This document shows, in pieces, positions 8,560-18,405 of a DNA stretch of 64,000 nucleotides (the stretch's first letter is position 1; every line of letters starts with the position of its first letter). The notes under the pieces are model-generated. The model saw nothing but the letters and a program-made list of their open reading frames with translations. It was not told where the DNA came from and did not search any database. The position numbers were made by a program, and so were the translations under genes. This DNA comes from an uncultured Paracoccaceae bacterium. Lineage in GTDB: Bacteria; Pseudomonadota; Alphaproteobacteria; Rhodobacterales; Rhodobacteraceae. The stretch lies in the NCBI GenBank assembly GCA_947497185.1, contig CANMFL010000003.1, forward strand, positions 372,001 to 436,000, read 5' to 3'.

Positions 8560-11226
8560 CTAGAAACGATCCAGCAAGCGGCGCAGATAATCGCGTTCGA
8601 TTTCTGGGCGTTCTTGGTCTGCGCTGCGGCGGCGCAGTTCGTCCAGCAATTCTTCGGCGCGGCGATACACATCGCCCTCTTGCAACATGCCTTCATCCGT
8701 TCCGAATTGCCCGCCTTCAGACCCCAACTGACGCCCCAACGGATCACGTTGCGATTGCTCTGCACGTGGTGTGGCACCGCCGTTCTGTTCGCCCTCGCCC
8801 GGTTCTTGCGACTGGTTTTCAGCCAATGCACGGTTCAACGCACGCATCCCGTTGCGCAATGCGTCTAATGCTTCGGCTTGACGATCAATGGCTTCGGCCA
8901 GATTACCGTCGTCCAGCGCCTCTTCGGCACCTTCCATGGCGCGTTCAGCACGATCAAGCGCGTCTCCGGCGATTTCGCCTTCCTCACCCTCAAGGTCTGG
9001 CAGGCCGCCGCGTTGGCGTTGCAATTCGTCACGCAGCGCTTGTTGACGCTCGGACAGGGACCGCCCGTCTTCTGCGCCGCGACCTTCGCCGCCAGAGCCT
9101 TGATCGTCCTGACCGCCGCCTTGGCTATCCTCGCCGACACCTTGACCGTCGCCTTGCTGGCCGTCTTCACCTTGTTGGTTTTCGGATTGCCCCTGCTGGC
9201 CTTGTTGCTGCCCACCCGGTTCGCCACCTTGTTGACCTTGGTCTTGCTGCCGACCCTGCTCTTGGCCTTGCTGACCTTGTTGCTGGCCGTTCTGGTCCTG
9301 CTGGCGTTCAGGGTTTGACCGCTCTTGTAGTTCGCGGAACGCATCATCGGACAGGTCTTCTTGCTCGCGCAGCGTGTCTTCGAGGTCTTCCATCGCTTGC
9401 TGACCGGGTGACGGCGGACCATCCCCACCTTGACCGTTTTCCGTAAATTGCAGGTTCTCAAGCAGTTGGTTCAATTCGTCCATCAATTGCGCGGCTTCGG
9501 CCATGCGGCCTTCTTCCATAAGCTCTTGAATGCGGTCCATCATCGCGTCGATTTCGCTTTGGCTGACCTCACGAGAGTCTTCGCCGCTGTCCGCTTGATC
9601 GGTGCCGTCGCCTTCCTGCGGGCCTTGTTCTTCGGCGAGCAGACGCATGTAATCGTCGGTCGCCTCGCGCAATTCTTGCATCAGTTCTGCAATCTCGGCT
9701 TCGCTCGCACCGCTGCGCATCGCCTCTGACAAACGCTCTTGCGCGCGCCGCATCCGTTCGCGGGCATCAGCAAGCGTGCCATCTTCCAGTTGCACGGCAA
9801 GATCCCACAGCGCGGTCACGATTTCAGCCTGACCTTCGTCCGTGATCCCGTCATCCACGAATCCATCAAGCCTGCGAATGATCGCCCGCATCCGCAAGTA
9901 GGTGGTCTCGTTTGCAAAGAGCCCCTCGGGACGATGCGAAATCGCCTTCATCACGTCCGCGATCCGCGACACGTTACTGCGCGACCACATCAGATCTCGG
10001 CGCTGTTCAATGATGGCTTTTGCAAAGGGCTGAAAGAAACGACGACCTGGCAAGATCATCGGCTCTGCGGGGGTGTTTGCCACCTGCCCAGATGCATCAA
10101 CAACCTCAAGCTGCATGGTCACAGGCAAATTCGCGAGCGGATGTTCTGACAAGTCATCAACCAGAAATTCTTCGAAATCCGTCCGGTCGCCCGTGAAAGG
10201 CATCGGCAAATCCAGCACGAGCGGTTCAATCGTATCGGGTGCAGCGGCCAGCCCATAGCGGCGATCAACGGCATCAAGATCAAGCGCAATCGTCGCCGTA
10301 CCAGAGACAACGCCGTAATCATCCAGCCCTAAAAACGGCTGTGACATCTCGCCCATCGCGTCAGCCTCAACCGGTCCGGTGAGTTCGACCAGCGGCGGCA
10401 AGTCAGCAACGACAAGCAGGTTCCACGCGATCCCGTTGTCGCCTTCAATCGCGAGCGTGCCGTCTTTCGCTGCGATGAATGTCTGCTGCGTATCCGGTTC
10501 GACCTCGGGATCCGCAACAGTGCCAGACACGTCTTCGACAACGGTCAGCGCACCGACTTCGCCATACATGCGGATCGTGATTTGCGCCCCTTCAGGCACG
10601 CGCACAACGCCTGCGGGAATGTCGTTCAGATAGATTGACGGCTTGCCCGTGTAGGCAGGCGGTTCGACCCACCCTTCCCAGACTGGACCTGCGACTAGCG
10701 TCGATCCACCGTTCGGGTCAATCACCGTGCCAACCCGCAAAAGCGAGCCGAATAGCAATGCCACAACGAAAAATAACAGCGCGATAAAACGCAGCCCAAA
10801 CGGATCACGATCCGCAATCCGCAGATCAGGCTCGACGAAAGTCGCCTGTTTGGTGCGGTCTTCCATGCGCGCAACATGGGCCTGCCACACGGCCTCTGAG
10901 GCGGGATCGCCAGCGCCTATCGCTTGGGTATCGGCAATCGCGGCAATCGGGCGTCCAGGTAATGCGGCATCAACGCGGGCAACCGCAGCGGTACGCGCAG
11001 GCATTTTGAAACGTCGCAAACCCCAGATCAGTGCCGCGACCAAAGCGATCACCGCCACCACGCCAAAACCCGTCAGCGTGTTGCGCGACACAACATCCTG
11101 CCAGCCGAACATCAGCGGCGCGATTACGACAAACAACACCGACCACAGCGGCCAAAACGCCCGCGTTGCGTTTTCCGCGATCATACCGGCACGGGTCGCA
11201 GCAATCGGAAACGCGAGGTGGCGCAT
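8560..11226 (-). CDS. TIGR02302-family membrane protein (DUF4175)
   Basis: An 888-residue protein with two to three membrane segments in the first 170 residues (around 24-45, 50-70 and 150-170), then a large hydrophilic part. Roughly residues 560-760 are low complexity, rich in Gln, Gly, Glu and Asp, with helical repeats around it that look coiled. The N-terminal TRAGMIAENATRAFWP and overall layout match the alphaproteobacterial TIGR02302 family as I remember it, function unknown. It sits between lysA and the zinc-ribbon gene, the normal order in this group. The Q-rich core is compositionally biased and creates long open frames on the other strand that are not genes. Confidence 0.82.
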   Translation of the reverse strand: MRHLAFPIAATRAGMIAENATRAFWPLWSVLFVVIAPLMFGWQDVVSRNTLTGFGVVAVIALVAALIWGLRRFKMPARTAAVARVDAALPGRPIAAIADTQAIGAGDPASEAVWQAHVARMEDRTKQATFVEPDLRIADRDPFGLRFIALLFFVVALLFGSLLRVGTVIDPNGGSTLVAGPVWEGWVEPPAYTGKPSIYLNDIPAGVVRVPEGAQITIRMYGEVGALTVVEDVSGTVADPEVEPDTQQTFIAAKDGTLAIEGDNGIAWNLLVVADLPPLVELTGPVEADAMGEMSQPFLGLDDYGVVSGTATIALDLDAVDRRYGLAAAPDTIEPLVLDLPMPFTGDRTDFEEFLVDDLSEHPLANLPVTMQLEVVDASGQVANTPAEPMILPGRRFFQPFAKAIIEQRRDLMWSRSNVSRIADVMKAISHRPEGLFANETTYLRMRAIIRRLDGFVDDGITDEGQAEIVTALWDLAVQLEDGTLADARERMRRAQERLSEAMRSGASEAEIAELMQELREATDDYMRLLAEEQGPQEGDGTDQADSGEDSREVSQSEIDAMMDRIQELMEEGRMAEAAQLMDELNQLLENLQFTENGQGGDGPPSPGQQAMEDLEDTLREQEDLSDDAFRELQERSNPERQQDQNGQQQGQQGQEQGRQQDQGQQGGEPGGQQQGQQGQSENQQGEDGQQGDGQGVGEDSQGGGQDDQGSGGEGRGAEDGRSLSERQQALRDELQRQRGGLPDLEGEEGEIAGDALDRAERAMEGAEEALDDGNLAEAIDRQAEALDALRNGMRALNRALAENQSQEPGEGEQNGGATPRAEQSQRDPLGRQLGSEGGQFGTDEGMLQEGDVYRRAEELLDELRRRSADQERPEIERDYLRRLLDRF

Positions 11227-11292
11227 CGTGTCAGGGGATGTCGGTCGTTGTGTCAGGGCCTGTGTCCTTTTTTACAGCCCCACCTTACCCGA

Positions 11293-12558
11293 TCAGAGCC
11301 ATGTTGGAAGCGTATCGCGTCCAATCATCTCTTCATAGGTAGGGCGTGCGCGAATAACCGCAAATTGATCGCCATTCACCAGAACTTCGGGGATCAAGGG
11401 ACGCGAGTTATATTCCGACGCCATCACAGCGCCGTAGGCACCCGCAGAGCGGAACGCGATCAGGTCGTCGGCTTTGACTTCGGTCATCACACGGGCCTTG
11501 GCAAAGGTGTCACCGCTTTCGCAGATCGGGCCGACGATATCGTATTTTGCAGGCTCCGCACCCGGCACGGATTCGATGATAGGGTCGATGTCATGGTAGG
11601 CGTCGTACATCGCAGGGCGGATCAGATCGTTCATCGCGCCGTCGATGATCATAAACTGACGGTCTTCACCTTCTTTGATGTAGATAACCTTGGACACGAG
11701 CAGACCCGCATTACCCGAAATCAAACGGCCCGGTTCAATCTCGATCTCGCAGCCAAGATGGCCGACGGTGCGCTTAATCAACGCGCCATATTCAGACGGC
11801 AGCGGCGGCGCCTCGTTGGAACGGGCATAAGGAATGCCAAGTCCGCCACCTAGATCAAGGCGCGTGATTTCGTGACCATCAGCGCGTAGCTGTTCGGTCA
11901 ATTCGGCAACTTTGAGGTACGCCGCCTCGAACGGGGCAAGATCAGTCAGTTGGGAGCCGATATGAACGTCGATGCCGATCACCTTGAGACCGGGCATTTT
12001 CGCAGCCATCGCGTAGACCTCACGCGCCCGCGAAATCGGGATGCCGAATTTGTTCTCGGACTTTCCCGTCGCAATCTTGGCGTGGGTTTTTGCGTCTACA
12101 TCTGGATTTACGCGCACGGTTATCGGGGCAACCACGCCCAGCGATTGGGCCACGCGGTCCAGCACAACCATCTCTGGTTCGCTTTCGACGTTGAACTGAC
12201 GGATACCGCCTTCCAATGCCATGCGCATTTCATCGACGGTTTTGCCGACGCCGGAAAACACGATCTTGTCGCCGGACACGCCTGCGGCCTTTGCGCGGTA
12301 ATATTCGCCGCCGGACACGACATCCATGCCAGCCTCGGCATCCGCCAGAACCTTGATAATCGCCTGATTAGACAGCGATTTCATCGCAAAGCAGACCAGA
12401 TGGTCTGTGCCGTCCAGCGCATCGTCAAGGAGTTGGAAATGCCGCGTCAGGGTTGCCGTGGAATACACGTAGAACGGCGTGCCAACAGCCGCTGCGATTT
12501 CGGCCACAGGCACGTCTTCCGCATACAACTGCCCGTCGCGATACAAAAAATGGTCCAT
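11293..12558 (-). CDS. lysA: Diaminopimelate decarboxylase
   Basis: A 421-residue fold-III PLP decarboxylase of normal length. CFAMKSLSN carries the PLP-binding Lys (about residue 55), HIGSQLTD and LDLGGGLGIPY are family signatures, and GPICESGD holds the catalytic Cys from the partner subunit. It converts meso-diaminopimelate to lysine, the last step of lysine synthesis. The gene lies upstream of the TIGR02302 gene with a 66-base gap. In related genomes argH and a small lipoprotein gene usually precede it directly; here a sulfotransferase on the other strand separates them. Confidence 0.95.
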   Translation of the reverse strand: MDHFLYRDGQLYAEDVPVAEIAAAVGTPFYVYSTATLTRHFQLLDDALDGTDHLVCFAMKSLSNQAIIKVLADAEAGMDVVSGGEYYRAKAAGVSGDKIVFSGVGKTVDEMRMALEGGIRQFNVESEPEMVVLDRVAQSLGVVAPITVRVNPDVDAKTHAKIATGKSENKFGIPISRAREVYAMAAKMPGLKVIGIDVHIGSQLTDLAPFEAAYLKVAELTEQLRADGHEITRLDLGGGLGIPYARSNEAPPLPSEYGALIKRTVGHLGCEIEIEPGRLISGNAGLLVSKVIYIKEGEDRQFMIIDGAMNDLIRPAMYDAYHDIDPIIESVPGAEPAKYDIVGPICESGDTFAKARVMTEVKADDLIAFRSAGAYGAVMASEYNSRPLIPEVLVNGDQFAVIRARPTYEEMIGRDTLPTWL

Positions 12559-12727
12559 GCTGTGCCTCTTGGAATTATGTCGCGCTTTCCTAACAGATTT
12601 CGGCAGAGGCCCAAGCGCCTATTGCAACAGCACCCAAATTTTCACCTGCACTGTAGGCATTTGCCCCTCAAACGACTAAGTGAAGGCAACGCAAGTCGCA
12701 CAGATAATCACCACCGAGGTTCCCAAA

Positions 12728-13567
12728 ATGGCTCAATCACCCACCAAGTCCCTGTTTTGGCTGGCGTCTTACCCAAAGTCCGGCAACACTTGGTTGCGGA
12801 TCGTTTTGGCGAACTACCTGTTAGGTGGCGACGCGCCGCTTGCGATTAATGCGGTCCGCAAACTTGGCTACTCTGACAGCGAAGCGGCCCATTACGCACA
12901 CGCGAACGGCGGCCCATATGACCTTGCCGACGCCAAGACCACCATCGCCCTGCGTGAAAAAAGCCTGCTGAACATCGTGACCACAGGACCCAAGGTCGCG
13001 CTGATCAAAACGCACAACTACAACAGCACGATCAACAACGTGGCCTTGATCCCGAGCGCATACACACGCGGCGCGGTCTATGTCGCACGCCATCCGGGCG
13101 ATGTGGCGCTGTCGTTCGCCAGCCATTACGGGTTGAGCATCGACGAGACTATCGCACGTATGTCAGAACCGCGTGCCGTTGTCGGCGGGTCCAAAGGCGC
13201 TGCGCTGCAATTCACCTCTGACTGGTCGTCCCATGTGCAAAGCTGGGCAGCGAGTAATGCATTCAAGGTCAGCGTCATTCGTTACGAAGACATGCACGAC
13301 GCGCCAAAGAAAGTATTCGGCAGTGTTCTGAAACACATGGGCGTTGCGGTTGATGCGGACAAACTAGACCGTGCTATCGCCCATTCCAAATTTGACGAGC
13401 TACAAAAGCAGGAACAGACCGAGGCCTTTTCCGAAAACACCACGCATCAGCCGCAGTTTTTCCGGTCTGGTACGGCGGGCGGTTGGCGCGACAATCTGAC
13501 CAAAGCACAGATCGACGCGCTGACCAAAACGCATGGCAAAATAATGAAGGCGTTGCGCTACCTCTAG
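12728..13567 (+). CDS. Sulfotransferase-domain protein
   Basis: A 279-residue cytosolic-type sulfotransferase. SYPKSGNTWLR near residue 15-25 is the 5'-phosphosulfate loop for PAPS, RHPGDVALSFASHYG contains the 3'-phosphate-binding Arg/Ser region, and RSGTAGGWRDNLT near the C-terminus is the second PAPS contact. It should move sulfate from PAPS to a hydroxyl or amine; the acceptor is unknown. I chose the ATG at 12728, with GAGG seven to eight bases upstream, over a GTG at 12680. It is alone, on the strand opposite its neighbours, and sits inside the otherwise conserved argH-lipoprotein-lysA block, which suggests later insertion. Confidence 0.8.
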   Translation: MAQSPTKSLFWLASYPKSGNTWLRIVLANYLLGGDAPLAINAVRKLGYSDSEAAHYAHANGGPYDLADAKTTIALREKSLLNIVTTGPKVALIKTHNYNSTINNVALIPSAYTRGAVYVARHPGDVALSFASHYGLSIDETIARMSEPRAVVGGSKGAALQFTSDWSSHVQSWAASNAFKVSVIRYEDMHDAPKKVFGSVLKHMGVAVDADKLDRAIAHSKFDELQKQEQTEAFSENTTHQPQFFRSGTAGGWRDNLTKAQIDALTKTHGKIMKALRYL

Positions 13568-13571
13568 GGCG

Positions 13572-13760
13572 TCACTGCGTCCACATGCTTTGATCGACAT
13601 CGACCGACAGAATGCCGCCCCCGACGCCCACGCTCGTGCCCGCTGAGACGCCATTTGTGCCGATCGAGATGCTCGAACTGGCTGTGGGCCGCACAGGTGC
13701 GCCATTTGCACCGCAACCAGCAAGCCCCGCAGCGATCAAGATCAGCACCATGGTTTTCAT
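13572..13760 (-). CDS. Small lipoprotein following argH
   Basis: A 62-residue predicted lipoprotein. The N-terminus [20 protein letters not shown] has a short basic start, a hydrophobic core and a lipobox LAGC, so the mature protein would begin at Cys 17 or so. The rest is Ser/Gly/Thr-rich with no recognised domain. Its ATG at 13760 overlaps the argH stop (ATGA), so it is translationally coupled to argH. Small lipoprotein genes in this position are common in Rhodobacteraceae; function is unknown. Confidence 0.72.
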   Translation of the reverse strand: MKTMVLILIAAGLAGCGANGAPVRPTASSSISIGTNGVSAGTSVGVGGGILSVDVDQSMWTQ

Positions 13761-15145
13761 TTCAACGCATCTTTCCAAGCCGCCGTTTGTGCGCGGACAT
13801 TTGCAGGGGATGTCCCGCCAAAGCTGGTGCGCGATGCGACGGAATTTTTCACACCCAAGACATCAAACACCGCTTGCGTGATATCTTGGTTAACGGATTG
13901 CATGTCGGCTAGGGACAATTCCGGCAGGTCGCAAGATTTCGCCTCTGCCATCGCAACGAGCGATCCGGTGACATGGTGCGCATCGCGGAACGGCAGGCCT
14001 AATTCACGCACGAGCCAGTCAGCAAGGTCAGTCGCTGTTGAGAAACCAGTCGCGGCGGCGGCTTCCAATGACGGCACGTTGGCTTCCATATCGGCGACCA
14101 TGCCCGCCATTGCAGCCAGCGCGAGCAGCAAGTGGTCAGCAGCGTCGAACACTTGCTCTTTGTCTTCCTGCATGTCCTTGGAATAGGTCAGCGGAAGCCC
14201 CTTCATCACGGTCATTAAAGCAACGTTCGCCCCGAAAATCCGGCCAATCTTGGCACGGATCAGCTCTGCTGCGTCCGGGTTGCGTTTTTGCGGCATGATC
14301 GACGATCCGGTGGACCATTTGTCGGACATTTTCACGAAACGGAATTGGGCAGACGACCAGATCACCAATTCCTCGGCCAAACGGCTCAGGTGCATCGCGG
14401 TGATGGATGCGGCGGCCATGAACTCTAGCGCGAAGTCGCGGTCAGCGACCGCATCCAGTGAATTGGACATCGGGCGATCAAAGCCGAGCGCCTTGGCGGT
14501 CATGTCGCGATCAATCGGGAATGATGTACCAGCAAGTGCCGCAGCACCCAGAGGCGACGTGTTCATCCGTTTGCGTGCATCCGCAAAACGCGACCGATCA
14601 CGTGCGAACATCTCGACATAGGCCAGCATATGGTGGCCCCACGTCACGGGCTGCGCGACCTGCAAATGTGTAAATCCGGGCATAACCCAATCAGCACCAG
14701 CCTCGGCCTGCCCCAACAACGACTGCATCAACGCCTCTAGTGCAGCATCCGCCGCGTCACATTGATCACGCACCCAAAGGCGGAAATCGACGGCGACCTG
14801 ATCGTTACGGGACCGACCTGTGTGCAAACGCCCAGCCGGTTCGCCGATCAAATCCTTCAGACGCGCCTCGACATTCATGTGAATGTCTTCCAACGCCGTC
14901 GAAAACGGAAACTTTCCGGTTTCAATCTCTGACAACACCGTGAGCAGGCCTTCACGGATCGCTTCGGCGTCGTTATCCGTAATGATGCCTGTGGCGGCCA
15001 ACATGGCGGCATGGGCACGCGAACCAGCAATGTCTTGGGCAGCTAGGCGTTGATCGAACCCGATAGAAGCGTTGATCGCTTCCATAATGGCGTCCGGTCC
15101 AGCGGCAAAACGGCCACCCCACATTGTATTCGCGGATTTTGTCAT
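13757..15145 (-). CDS. argH: Argininosuccinate lyase
   Basis: A 462-residue fumarase/aspartase superfamily enzyme. The signature [12 protein letters not shown] is intact, with the catalytic Ser in that loop, and the N-terminal [11 protein letters not shown] and [11 protein letters not shown] blocks are typical of ArgH. It splits argininosuccinate to arginine and fumarate in the cytoplasm. The start at 15145 is only 15 bases from the divergent TlpA-type gene, so the promoters must overlap coding sequence on one or both sides. The lipoprotein gene follows with a 4-base overlap. Confidence 0.96.
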   Translation of the reverse strand: MTKSANTMWGGRFAAGPDAIMEAINASIGFDQRLAAQDIAGSRAHAAMLAATGIITDNDAEAIREGLLTVLSEIETGKFPFSTALEDIHMNVEARLKDLIGEPAGRLHTGRSRNDQVAVDFRLWVRDQCDAADAALEALMQSLLGQAEAGADWVMPGFTHLQVAQPVTWGHHMLAYVEMFARDRSRFADARKRMNTSPLGAAALAGTSFPIDRDMTAKALGFDRPMSNSLDAVADRDFALEFMAAASITAMHLSRLAEELVIWSSAQFRFVKMSDKWSTGSSIMPQKRNPDAAELIRAKIGRIFGANVALMTVMKGLPLTYSKDMQEDKEQVFDAADHLLLALAAMAGMVADMEANVPSLEAAAATGFSTATDLADWLVRELGLPFRDAHHVTGSLVAMAEAKSCDLPELSLADMQSVNQDITQAVFDVLGVKNSVASRTSFGGTSPANVRAQTAAWKDALK

Positions 15146-15160
15146 GAGAAAGGAAGCCCC

Positions 15161-15718
15161 GTGCTGAAATTGAAATCTGCCTTGCTTTATACGGCTCTGA
15201 CCCTGCTTGCAAATACTGCTCTGGCGGACGTCAGCGCGTTTGAGGCCCTGCGGGAAGGCGATATGCGCAAGCTAAACTTCCACTCCGATCCGCAAGCGGC
15301 GTCTGACGTGGCTTTCACCAGCGAAGATGGGGCGGAAATGACGCTGGACGATTACGACGGTCAGATCACGCTTGTTAATTTCTGGGCAACATGGTGTGCG
15401 CCGTGTCGGACCGAAATGCCGCAACTGTCCGACCTGCAAGAGCAGCTTGGCGGCGATGACTTTTCCGTTGTGACCATCGCCACAGGCCGTAATCCGCGTC
15501 CCGCTATGGAACGGTTCTTTGCCGAAATCGAAGTTGATAACCTGCCGCTACACGCCGATCCCAAATCGGCATTGGCGCGTGACATGGGTGTGATGGGCCT
15601 ACCCGTCACGATTATTCTGGACCGCGAAGGTCGCGAGATGGCCCGCCTGCAAGGTGATGCCCACTGGAACAGCGATAGCGCAGTTGCGATCCTGACGGCG
15701 ATCCGCGACGCAGAGTGA
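15161..15718 (+). CDS. TlpA-family periplasmic thiol-disulfide oxidoreductase
   Basis: A 185-residue thioredoxin-fold protein. The first 23 residues ([21 protein letters not shown]) form a signal peptide, and the active site is WCAPC within [17 protein letters not shown]. The cis-Pro loop appears as [13 protein letters not shown] chose the GTG at 15161, which has AGGA seven bases upstream; longer forms would run back through argH. TlpA proteins reduce periplasmic disulfides, for example for cytochrome c or oxidase maturation. The divergent neighbour argH is unrelated. The exact partner cannot be read from the sequence. Confidence 0.85.
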   Translation: MLKLKSALLYTALTLLANTALADVSAFEALREGDMRKLNFHSDPQAASDVAFTSEDGAEMTLDDYDGQITLVNFWATWCAPCRTEMPQLSDLQEQLGGDDFSVVTIATGRNPRPAMERFFAEIEVDNLPLHADPKSALARDMGVMGLPVTIILDREGREMARLQGDAHWNSDSAVAILTAIRDAE

Positions 15719-15797
15719 CGCACCAAGATTGTCGCTTTACTGTCATCACCTGCATGTTACGCTCGTTTAAACACCAGTATTTAACGAAGGACTTTTT

Positions 15798-16394
15798 ATG
15801 TCACATCAGGCCAAAGTGATCCGCCTCGAACAGCTTGCCCTTACAATCAGAAGCGAGACGATCAAAATCCTGCCCGGTGCGCTTGATTCCCGCAAGTTGC
15901 CGCACAAACAACTCGCCGCGAAAATTGATGGTTGGGAACAAACCATCAAACTGGTGCAACGCGACATGAAATCGCAAAGCAACTTTAATCACATGATCCA
16001 CCGCCACAATCCCGGCGGGCGCAAGGATCATGACGCGGGCCAACGCCTGAAAAGCGGCGAAGAGAATGTCAAACTGATCTCGAATGCTTTGGACAAAGTG
16101 ATCGACGCACTAGAAGAATTGTCCGCCCAGTTCCACGGCGGCGACAACACCGAGACACGTGCGCTCAAAGGTATTGGTGCAGCGCTTAAAAACTGGTCCA
16201 AAACAGCGAAACATAGCGAGACAGGCATCATCGGCACAGCCGCACCCGCAAACACGCAGGCCACAATTCAGCAAGCCAAACCATTCCTGCCACAAGGCGC
16301 ACCCGGCATGTCTGGTCCGGGCGCAATCGACGCTTTCACGTTGGTTTTGGGTGTATTTGTCCTGCTGAAGTCGCTGACGAAAAAGAAAGACTAA
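15798..16394 (+). CDS. Uncharacterised protein with a C-terminal hydrophobic segment
   Basis: A 198-residue protein that I do not recognise. The first 120 residues are charged and helical, with a pattern compatible with coiled-coil or helical-bundle packing and several His (HMIHRHNPGGRKDHD). A low-complexity Ala/Gln/Pro stretch follows, then one hydrophobic segment near residues 178-192 (FTLVLGVFVLLKSL) ending in KKKD, so it could be tail-anchored in the inner membrane. AAGGA lies six bases before the ATG. It stands alone, converging with the YqgE gene with a 4-base overlap of the ends. Confidence 0.6.
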   Translation: MSHQAKVIRLEQLALTIRSETIKILPGALDSRKLPHKQLAAKIDGWEQTIKLVQRDMKSQSNFNHMIHRHNPGGRKDHDAGQRLKSGEENVKLISNALDKVIDALEELSAQFHGGDNTETRALKGIGAALKNWSKTAKHSETGIIGTAAPANTQATIQQAKPFLPQGAPGMSGPGAIDAFTLVLGVFVLLKSLTKKKD

Positions 16395-16960
16395 GCGCGA
16401 CCGGATGTTTCCGACAGCAACAATGGATCGACGCCGATATTTTTCAGTGCGGCGGTCCATTTAAAGTCATTCGCACGACCAAACACGATTTCATCGTCCG
16501 CCTCACTGGTCAGCCACCCGTTGCGGGCGATTTCGCTTTCTAGCTGCCCTGGCCCCCACCCCGCATAGCCTAGCGCCATCATAGCGCTTGCCGGACCGGA
16601 CCCTTGGGCGATCTCTTCGATGACGTCCATTGTGGCGGTCATCGCAAATTTGTCATCCACCTGCATCGTCCCGCCTTCCGAGGTGTAATCAGCGGAATGC
16701 AGGACAAAACCACGCGCACGCTCAACTGGGCCGCCAATATGGACCCTAATTTTGCGTGCATTAGTCCCCATCGGAATATCGAGCTGTTCGAGCAAGTTCA
16801 GAAACCTGATTTCCGGCGATGGTTTATTAACGATCAGCCCCATCACGCCATCGTCAGAATGGGCGCAGATATACACGACACTGCGCGCAAAACGATCATC
16901 GCCCATGACGGGCATCGCGATCAGCAACTTTCCGGTAAGATTCGTTGGGCTCATTTCCAT
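16391..16960 (-). CDS. YqgE/AlgH family protein
   Basis: A 189-residue protein of normal YqgE length. The N-terminal LTGKLLIAMPVMGDDRFARS and YICAHSDDGVMGLIVNKP blocks, and later GYAGWGPGQLESEI, are the family's conserved segments. The function of this family is not settled; the AlgH name comes from a Pseudomonas alginate regulator. An alternative ATG two codons later is possible. It is divergent from the DsbD-domain gene, about 100 bases away, and converges with the unknown gene at 15798. Confidence 0.9.
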   Translation of the reverse strand: MEMSPTNLTGKLLIAMPVMGDDRFARSVVYICAHSDDGVMGLIVNKPSPEIRFLNLLEQLDIPMGTNARKIRVHIGGPVERARGFVLHSADYTSEGGTMQVDDKFAMTATMDVIEEIAQGSGPASAMMALGYAGWGPGQLESEIARNGWLTSEADDEIVFGRANDFKWTAALKNIGVDPLLLSETSGRA

Positions 16961-17060
16961 CCGGCTATTGTCGCAAGCCAGACTGCATCACGCAAGTCAC
17001 ACAAATCTGGCTCGCCAAGACGTGAGTTCAATTTCAGTCGTTCCTGACTATGTAGGGGGT

Positions 17061-17870
17061 ATGAAAACACTCAAGTCGATTCTGAAGACAACATGTCTGA
17101 CCGTTGCCACTGCGTCCCCTGCGATTGCGGGGCCGTTTGATGACGTCGCACGGATCGACGTGATCCCCGGTTGGCAGACTGCGTCAGGCACCCATATGGC
17201 CGGATTGCGCGTCACTTTGCGCCCCGGTTGGAAAACCTACTGGCGTGCGCCCGGCGATGCTGGCATCCCGCCAGAGTTTTCGTGGAATGGCTCACAAAAT
17301 ATCACCGCAGCCCAGTACCATTGGCCTGTCCCGCAGGTTTTCGACCAAGGTGACATGCAGTCGATCGGCTACCACGACACGCTCGTTTTACCGATTGAAC
17401 TGACCCAATCAGACCCGTCCGCCCCAATCCAGATGTCCGGCGAAGTCACGCTTGGCGTTTGCGAAGACATCTGCGTGCCTGTGTCGCTGCCGTTTCTGGC
17501 GATGTTACCAACGGACGGACAACGTGATGGTGCGATCACAGCGTCACTATTGAACCAACCTCGGAATGCGACAGACGCTGGCGTGCGCTCTGCAATCTGC
17601 CGCGTCTCACCAGCGGATTCCGGCCTGACGGTGACGGCAACGCTGACGATGCCGTCGGCAGGCACCGTAGAATCAGTGGTGATCGAAGCTGGAAATCCAG
17701 AAGTCTGGGTGTCCCAAGCCGACATCACACGCTCTGGCGATACACTGCAAGCAACCGTCGATATGATCCACGCCACATCGAGTAGCTTTGCTTTGGACCG
17801 ATCCGCCGTCCGTATCACCGTGTTAGGCAGCGATTACGCCGTTGACGTGCGTGGATGCGTGGGCGGCTAA
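17061..17870 (+). CDS. DsbD alpha-domain-like secreted protein
   Basis: A 269-residue protein with a signal peptide (about 1-23, ending SPAIAG) and an immunoglobulin-like domain resembling the N-terminal part of DsbD/ScsB: RPGWKTYWRAPGDAGIPPEFSW and GVCEDICVP with a Cys pair spaced CxxxC. Two further Cys occur late (AICRV and RGCVGG). There are no DsbD membrane segments or thioredoxin domain, so it is a stand-alone periplasmic form. It may accept or pass on reducing equivalents or bind a metal; this is inference. The ATG at 17061 is chosen because it opens the signal peptide; the purine-rich AGGGGG just before it is close. Confidence 0.72.
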   Translation: MKTLKSILKTTCLTVATASPAIAGPFDDVARIDVIPGWQTASGTHMAGLRVTLRPGWKTYWRAPGDAGIPPEFSWNGSQNITAAQYHWPVPQVFDQGDMQSIGYHDTLVLPIELTQSDPSAPIQMSGEVTLGVCEDICVPVSLPFLAMLPTDGQRDGAITASLLNQPRNATDAGVRSAICRVSPADSGLTVTATLTMPSAGTVESVVIEAGNPEVWVSQADITRSGDTLQATVDMIHATSSSFALDRSAVRITVLGSDYAVDVRGCVGG

Positions 17871-17874
17871 GGCG

Positions 17875-18405
17875 TTATTTGCGCCGCTGATGTTCGTCTA
17901 AACGCGGCATGATCTCAACGAAATTGCAGGGCATGTGCCGATAATCGAGCTGCTTGACGAGAATTTCATCCCAAGCGTCTTTGCACGCCCCCGGGCTGCC
18001 TGGCAGTGCAAACAGATAAGTGCCGTTCGCCACACCACCCGTCGCGCGGCTTTGCACTGCAGAAGTGCCGATCTTTTGCATCGAAACAATCGTGAAAACC
18101 GTGCCAAAGGCGTCGATTTCTTTCTCATACACATCGCGGTGGGCTTCGACGGTCACATCACGCCCCGTCAACCCCGTACCACCTGTCGAGATCACCACAT
18201 CAACCGCATCATCCGCACACCATTTGCGCAACTGATCCGCGATCTGAGCGCGTTCATCAGGTAAAATCATCCGATCCGCGACCAAATGCCCAGCATCTTC
18301 GATCCGCGCGACAAGGGTATTGCCGGATTTATCATCTGCGGTGGTGCGCGTATCACTCACGGTCAGCACGGCAATGCGGATTGGCACAAAAGCGCGGTCG
18401 GTCAT
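17875..18405 (-). CDS. moaB: Molybdenum cofactor biosynthesis protein B
   Basis: A 176-residue MogA/MoaB-fold protein. The signature STGGTGLTGRDVT and LPGSPGACKDAWDEI are intact. The family binds molybdopterin and, in MogA or MoaB forms, adenylylates it before metal insertion by MoeA; a moeA gene lies at 39680. The start overlaps the uracil-DNA glycosylase stop by 4 bases (ATGA), so the two are cotranscribed, with the glycosylase first. The stop is 4 bases from the converging DsbD-like gene. Confidence 0.9.
   Translation of the reverse strand: MTDRAFVPIRIAVLTVSDTRTTADDKSGNTLVARIEDAGHLVADRMILPDERAQIADQLRKWCADDAVDVVISTGGTGLTGRDVTVEAHRDVYEKEIDAFGTVFTIVSMQKIGTSAVQSRATGGVANGTYLFALPGSPGACKDAWDEILVKQLDYRHMPCNFVEIMPRLDEHQRRK

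Noticed and set aside
8766..9446. Long plus-strand open frames opposite the TIGR02302 gene
   Set aside because: They are products of the biased Gln/Gly-rich codons on the other strand; no ribosome site, no family resemblance, and fully antisense to a conserved gene.
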